This document shows positions 49,975 to 64,000 of a stretch of DNA of 64,000 nucleotides, one piece after another; positions within the stretch are counted from its first letter, which is position 1; every line of letters begins with the position of its first letter. Made by a program: the position numbers and the translations under genes. Under the pieces are notes generated by a model that was not told the origin of the DNA, ran no database searches, and was given only the letters and a program-made list of their open reading frames with translations. This DNA comes from Vitis vinifera (taxonomy: Eukaryota; Streptophyta; Magnoliopsida; Vitales; Vitaceae), in NCBI RefSeq assembly GCF_030704535.1, contig NC_081811.1, positions 3,798,501 to 3,862,500 on the forward strand, in the 5' to 3' direction.

Positions 49975-52856
49975 TTAATTAATTTTGAGCCCCCAATATT
50001 AGAAAATGTGGCAAGCTCCAGCCTAAATTATCTTTTTTTTTTTGCAAATAATTGTTTTATTTAGAATTTAATCCAAAATATACCCCATCTGGCCATCTCA
50101 CTCCATTTCCCTTCTCATTTCTTTTCCCTTTTTCTTTGAAAGAAGGGGATATGATGGTATTTTTGGGGTTTTTGGCGTCAAATTTTAAATTAGAACAATG
50201 GCGGCTGAGAGTGCTGGGTGCGAGACAACCCTATTGTGTATCTTTAGACTTTTCTGGGGTTAATTTTGTAATTTATGGGAAGTAAAAGAGCATGATGCAA
50301 AATGTGAATTAAAAAAAAATAAAACGAAATCAGGGTTATTAAAAGGAAATACAAAAGCCCAAATTTGGTGGGATTTGACTCGGAAAGTGGATTCGATTAT
50401 GATGGCTATGAACCCTGGTCCATTCTCAAGTCAGTTGGCCACCCGAGCCTTTAGTTTTACCAAATACCTCTTCACCTTCTCGTTTGTTAACTTCGCTTAT
50501 CTTCCTTTTTAACTAAAAATATTAAAAGATATTTAATAAAATTCTAATTTAAATAGAATATGTTTTGATAATATTTTTATTGGAAGTGTTTTTAGTTAAA
50601 GTATCTTTTATAAAAGCTATTTTTAATTAAATTTTTTTCTCTCAAAGTCTTTTTAGTTGAAATATATTTAACAATAATTCTATTTAAAGTGTTTTTTTTA
50701 AAAGAATTATTTATCATATTTTTTTCAATAAATATTTTCTAATACTATAAGTAATTTTTTAGATTTTTAAAAATATTTCCTAAATTTTATTAAACATTTT
50801 TTTTTCAAAAACATTTTTAAAGATAAAAACACTTTTTATAATTATTTTTATTCCAAATATTTTCAATGAAAATATATTTTTTGAAATATTTTAAAAAAAA
50901 TCATATATCAAATGTTTCTCCATATAACACTACAAATGATTTTTTAATACTATAAATAATTTTTTAACATTAGAAATCTTTTTTAAAAATTTTATAAGTG
51001 TTTTTTAAAATTTATCAGATACCCAAGTTTTTTTTTTTAAAAAAATACTTTTTAGACTAAAAATGTTTCTTTCTATAATCACTATAAAATCGACTCTTTC
51101 CCTTACTTCACTATATTTAGCTTAAACCTTTAAATGAAAATTACTCAAATACTAAAAGTACGTTTAAAAATTCTAATATTTCTAACACTTGAATGATAAA
51201 ATTTTTTAAGTATTATAAATATTAAAAGCATTTCCTATAATCACTATAAAACGGGTTATAAATCTCAATGATATATTAAAAATTGTAACTGATAATTTAT
51301 CCGAAAAATAAATCTCCAAGAATTAACAAAACTTTACAACAATCTTTTTAAATTTGGAAAAATACTAAAATATCGAATCATGATACCGCGGAACTCTATA
51401 GTTAAATATGTAATAAAATTTATACCATCGAACAGCGATGTGAACAAATGGAAGCAAGAATATAAGGGTACATATGAAAGAAACTAGGACAAATGACTGA
51501 ATGGAACCCGTTGGTGAAGGCCTGAAGGGGTCAAATGAGACCTTTTCGATACCTACGAAAACCCTTAATTGACAGATTACAACACCTGCCACAAAGCCTA
51601 TCCAAAAATTGATAAGAAAGTGTGTCTAACACAATTCATTCAGGTTTGGGCCCACTCAATACTATTCCCACAAACATTGCAAAGACCAATCATACAAGTA
51701 CAATGCCAAAAGATGGGTAATGGAGCTTTCTTTTCATGACTTTTTCCAAGTTACAAATCAACCCTCTGATCTCCATACGGCATCCAAACTCAGCAATAAA
51801 TGTTGCACAAAATGCCAGCTGTACTCCAGACATGAGAGAAAGAACTTTTTTTCACTCAATGCCCAAAATTGAGGGATGGGGCACAGGGGGCTCTATGATC
51901 AAGGATTCAAGATGTGTTTTGTTACTTTTGTAGACCATGTTGCCTCGGTTGCAATAGTGTACATACAGTGGCAGCTTAGCTGAAAGACGAGGGAAAAAAA
52001 GGGTGATAAGATTTTCGATCATTTCTTCTCTCATGTTCATGAGACCAGCACTGAATAAATAAGACATCAAGATTTGTTTAAATATTATACTCTTTGCTAC
52101 TCAGAAGAAGTGTTGAAGGTGAAGAGTGGTACATTTTATATGATGATCAGCAGCAAAATTCATCCATGGCAGAAGCCTGTGTCAAATGACAGAAGAGGGA
52201 AAAAAAGGTGAGATTGCAATTAAAGAATTGATGTAAAACAACAAAATAATGATATTACACAGGACAAAAGGCAAGATTTGACTGTATATGGCTTTTCCAC
52301 AAGTATAGATGTTAAGGGGGCATTTGGCACTGTTTTGCCTGTGGAATCTTTCATTATGTTTGGCATGGAATTTTTTATGAGCCAATTTTACTTGTCATAG
52401 GCTTTGAAGAGATTATGAATAGTAGCTGCACATAGAAACCCATCTCTGGATTTCAAGAACAGTTCCCATTTCAAATTTCAACCATTATATGTAGCAGAAC
52501 CTCCCATCTTTCTCATCGGTTTGGGCCTAGATCTGATTCTATTCCCATAAGATATCCATAAAAGCCCAAATGTGTCCAGAAGAAGCAAAGGAACATAATT
52601 ATAGAGGAAAAAGCATACACCATCAGCCAAAGAAAATATCAGACCTGAAGGAAGTACTTGTGTTAACCGCATAAGACTCGATCTCATCAAATCCAGAAGC
52701 CAACATGGTCAAGGTCTAATACAAGTAAAGAAATTGAGATTTACTAGATGTATATTTGTTGTATATGGTGATGAAAAATAAACCAAAAATAGAAACGTCA
52801 AGCTATAAATAACAGCCTAAGGCATTGCAGCAGGTTGGCATGAATAATAAAATTAT

Positions 52857-53106
52857 GGGTTATTTGATTAATAGGGTCATTGGAAACCCAATTTGGGAAA
52901 TCTAACCCTCATCATTTTTTGCTTCATTTTGACAAAAATACCCTTATCGTTTTGTTGTAAAAATAACCCCTTTCTTTTAAAACATACTATGAATACTTGA
53001 AATAGTAAAGAGCATTTATATAAAAAATGGGTTACTCTTCAAACAAAAACATGTGAGGAGATAAATTCACAAATATTGGGATTATTTCATCCCTTTTAAC
53101 CAATTG
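52857..53106 (+). mobile_element. MITE, family 2, copy 3
   Basis: It starts GGGTTATTTGATTAATAGGG, continues GTCATTGGAAACCCAATTTG, and ends with GGGATTATTTCATCCCTTTT. It aligns over its full length with the reverse complement of 33497-33743. Confidence 0.75.
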
Positions 53107-53547
53107 ATTCTAAAATCATAAAGCTAAAAGCATAAAGTCAATCTTAGTTCAACAGTACCTATTAACTGTTTATATCAAGTTCCATCCATTGTGTGAAGAG
53201 AATTATAAAGAGAATTGGCCCTGCATCACATTTGACAGATACAAAGAGAAGTATTCAGAAAACGAGAGAAGCCAAGTTCAATGATTCTGCACTAAAAGCC
53301 AGAAATTACTTAAGAGTGAAACAAATTCTTTGAATTGAAAGATGATAAAATATGTGGATTTCAAAAGATTACCTCATTGCGCGGCTGCCACACATTAAAT
53401 GAATTTGAGGCAACAAACGTTTTGAATTTATAAAGCTTGTTTCCTTCTTACATATAAATTTCTGCAAGATCTTTGAGAAAATATTTACTGACAGCCAAAA
53501 GATTTAGTTGGTATAGGCATTTCCAGTGCAGCTTTTACAGAAGCTGT

Positions 53548-61189
<7,642 letters not shown>

Positions 61190-61540
61190 CTCAATTCTAG
61201 CTCCTACAACAAGAAACCTAATGAAGAAAAACTATTTCATTTTTTCGGTAAACTAATTCCAAATCACAATGATTTTCGAGCATATGCTTTTGTTTGTCAA
61301 TTTTGCTTCGTTTCAACAAAAAAATATTTCAAAAAAAAAATTATTGCATTGATTATTATTCTAGGAATGAAAAATCTTCCATGAAAACAGTTTCCAAAGA
61401 ACCAAACAGAACCGTATATGGAAATAAGAAAGAGACTCACTGGAATCAGAGGAACTCTGTGGCGGCAACGCCGTCGCGGAGCTTGAAAAACAGGAAAAGC
61501 CCTCAGTGCTAGAAGGAAGTTGAATACAGAGTATAAGCTT

Positions 61541-61675
61541 GGGCCGGTGCTGCTTAAGAGAAAACAGTTGGGCCTGATTGCTACTATCCAGCCTGACCCA
61601 TGTCAAATGCTTAGGCCCATATATATAGAAATGGATAGCAAGCCCATAGGCCAGCATATTTTGAAATTTTGGGCT
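61541..61675 (-). promoter_or_regulatory. Site II motif cluster upstream of the DHX37-like gene
   Basis: Five TGGGCY motifs on either strand: TGGGCC at 61541-61546 and 61569-61574, GGCCCA at 61614-61619, AGCCCA at 61641-61646 and TGGGCT at 61670-61675. They lie just upstream of the probable leader exon. The arrangement matches promoters of ribosome-biogenesis genes and resembles that of RPL19 in this window. Function is inferred. Confidence 0.7.
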
Positions 61676-61796
61676 CAATCCCTAAATTCATGGCCCGAAT
61701 TTAATTTCTTAGTAGATGAACCTAATTCAGATGATTTGGTCGAAGGTTAGTCTCCACTCACCGCAATTTTCTTGAGTTCCTAGAACTAAGATAGTG

Positions 61797-62175
61797 AAAT
61801 AATTTGAGAAATATTTTTATAACTATTTTTTAGAATAGTTTTGTTTCCAAAAAAAAAAAACACAGAAAATACGTTTGGCAATAAAAATCTGTTTTTTATT
61901 TTTTATTCTTAAAATTAAAAATAGAGTGTTTTCAAATAGTTTTTTTTTTTTTTCGATTTTTCTATGAAGGTTGTTTTAAGGAATAATTATATAAAAATAT
62001 AAAATAATTAAAAATAAAACACTAAATATAAAAATTATTCTTAAAACATATTTAAAAACATTAAAAATAGATTAAAAATATTTAAAGTTTTCAAACAAAC
62101 TTTTGTTCTATAAAAATTAGATAACGGTTTTAAAAACTGTTCTCAAAAACTATTTTTCATAATAATTTTTGAAAA
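61797..62175. repeat. AT-rich repeat, related to 63235-63545 in inverse orientation
   Basis: Near 61870-61925 the words TTTGGCAATAAAAATCTG and TTTTTTATTCTTAAAATTAA match the reverse complement of 63440-63500. It is probably an eroded MITE pair and is non-coding. Confidence 0.4.
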
Positions 62176-64000
62176 TAATTACAAAAAAATTTAATATTTT
62201 TCATTGGAATTTTATAATCAAATTATTGAATCAATTAAAAATTTAAAATTGATGATTCAATTGAATGAATTTTAATTTGATTATATATAGTAAAAATATA
62301 TATATTCATAAACATTCACAATGAGACCATTTAAATATGAAGATTCCATCAAGGTCATAATCAACTTATTAAATCAAATAATTATTGATTAATATTTAAG
62401 TATTTTATTTAAAATGTATGGGATAAATTAGTTTAATGACTTGATATGATTGAATTATTTGATTTAAAATTTTTAAGTACCATCGTAACGGCTAAGGCCT
62501 TGTTTGGATGGTTTCAAGTTTGAAATTAAAATCACAATTTCTAAAAAACAATAATAAATTTATTAAAAAAAAACACTAATTGTATAAGTCGAAATAAACT
62601 TTCAACCAACATTTTTTTTTAAGTTTTAAGCTCTTTCAATAAATTTAATCGAACACGTACAAAAATATTTATTGACTTTAAAAAAGGGTTCTTGTATGAT
62701 TGTAAAAGTTTGCCCTCTAAAGCCAAATCTTGTCTCTCTAAAGAACTAGAAGACTTGTTTACCATAAATAAACACTCCTTAAAGGGGAAATTAAGAAGAA
62801 AAAAAAAAGGTTGGAAACTAATAAATTTTATCATGAACCCATTACTAAATTATTAAAAGAAAGCTAAAGATAAGGCAAACATCCCATAAATCGTCGTCAT
62901 CTTTAAGATAAAGACTCAAAAAAAGAGAGACTCTCTTGTCGGTCAGTCATTCAAAATCAGAGGAGTCTACATGCATTTGGTTGGTGCACTGTCACTATAC
63001 AACGATGCACAAATGGATTGTTAATCTTACCTAAGTAGTTGATTTTTGTGGTTATGAACTCCATACAACTGATCTGCACTGCCTTGTACGCATCTATATG
63101 GAGCCTAACTCTTATTCAAAGTTCCAAGAAACAAACATGGTCTCTCTTGATTCAAAGTTCCAAGGAATGCGTATTAATGGTTGCTTACTCTTGATTCAAA
63201 GTTCCAAGAAAAATACAAGGATCTCGAGAGAAGATGAAATTATTCGATAATCAATTTTTAAAATAGTTCTAAAACATGGTTTTTAATAACCATTATATAA
63301 TGTTTTATAAAATAAAAATCTATTTGAAAATTTAAAATATTTTTTAAAGAATATTTTTTATATTTATTATTTTATTTTTAATCATTATATATACTTATAT
63401 AAAAACAGTAACAAATTAAAAGATTATTTTTTAAAAAATATATATATGTTTTTTGTTCTTAAAAATAAAAAACAATTTTTTATTATCAAATGTGTTTTTT
63501 TTTGTTTTTTTGTTTTAAAGAATATAAAATTGTTTTTGAAAACAATAATACAATAAACCGAATATGATTTCATTAATTATTGTTTTCATTTGGGGCATAA
63601 AATTAAGAAATTCCTCTTAACCTAAATTAGATGTTCTCACTTAAAACTGGATAACGATGGATGAGCTCTATCTCCAGCATTAATTGCATGGAGCCCATGC
63701 AATATGACATATGCGTACTATCATACTTTGCATGGCGGCCTTAAAGTGATTAGTCAAATATAGATTCTATCATTCTATGAATTTGGGCCCATGGATACAT
63801 ACGTGTGTGTTTAATGTTTATACATATTCAAAGTTTGTTAGAGAGAGAAGCAACTTTGAGAAAAAATAAAGTCACTTTCCCATATTTTATTATTACCTTT
63901 TCTTTGGAAATACATCTTATTTTTTCTTCGCTTTTTATTCTATTTTTTGGTCTTCTTTGAAACTATTTTTAAAAGTGGCTTTATAGTTTTTCAAAACAGA
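62176..64000. other. Intergenic AT-rich DNA at the right edge
   Basis: No gene was recognised. 62495-62530 has a GGCCTTGTTTGGATGGTTT string typical of plant MITE ends. 63120-63215 holds two or three copies of TTCAAAGTTCCAAG. 63235-63545 is the inverse relative of 61797-62175. Confidence 0.6.

Larger units (their letters stand above)
48298..53547. other. ERS1 leader and promoter, then intergenic AT-rich DNA
   Basis: 48298-49540 holds the ERS1 5' UTR intron and probable leader exon. Two family 2 MITEs follow (separate entries). 50500-51280 is very AT-rich with repeated TTTTTAAAA words. 51360-53540 is the 3' side of the helicase gene and other non-coding DNA. No gene was recognised. Confidence 0.6.

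Noticed and set aside
50500-51260. Repeated TTTTTAAAA words that suggested a satellite
   Set aside because: No constant period; looks like AT-rich eroded repeats.

Overview
The window is nuclear DNA from a eudicot plant. The gene models have short exons with GT-AG introns, AT-rich intergenic DNA, many MITEs, and proteins that read as plant orthologues: a chloroplast RSH1, an ethylene receptor, a group VII ERF and a plant subtilase. Gene content and protein similarity recalled from memory suggest grapevine (Vitis); this is an inference, not a database result.

Layout. 1-2250 is non-coding, probably intron 1 of RSH1, and carries a decayed L1-type LINE. 2251-11616 (+) holds 22 coding exons of RSH1, a (p)ppGpp hydrolase-type RelA/SpoT homologue; its transit-peptide exon lies off the left edge. 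12431-13556 (-) is a three-exon gene for an unrecognised acidic membrane protein that converges on RSH1. 14707-26255 (-) is a four-member tandem cluster of secreted Ole e 1-domain proteins. One member has expanded a 17-residue proline-rich repeat, and the last is a pseudogene with a solo LTR in its second exon. 29693-30726 (+) is a group VII ERF with the Met-Cys N-degron. 30727-35533 is a repeat-rich spacer with a 405-bp tandem duplication and MITEs. 35534-37888 (+) is an intronless SBT1-type subtilase. 38610-41083 (+) is ribosomal protein L19e. 41961-42159 is a roughly 95-bp foldback with an 8-nt loop. 43858-48297 (-) is the ethylene receptor ERS1. 53548-61189 (-) is a DHX37/Dhr1-type DEAH-box RNA helicase, with a complete 310-bp TRIM element in its longest intron. 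61190-64000 is promoter plus AT-rich repeats.

Functional links. This is ordinary plant gene space, not an operon. Two genes, RPL19 and the DHX37-like helicase, serve ribosome production, and both have clusters of TGGGCY site II motifs upstream. ERS1 and the group VII ERF both act in ethylene and low-oxygen signalling but are separate transcription units. The Ole e 1 cluster is a local gene-birth and gene-death array of cell-wall proteins.

I found no convincing undescribed multi-gene system. The items most worth following are the unknown acidic membrane protein, the repeat expansion in the Ole e 1 cluster, the foldback at 41961-42159, and the shared site II promoters. All exon boundaries were placed by eye from frame continuity, GT-AG sites and recalled homologues.
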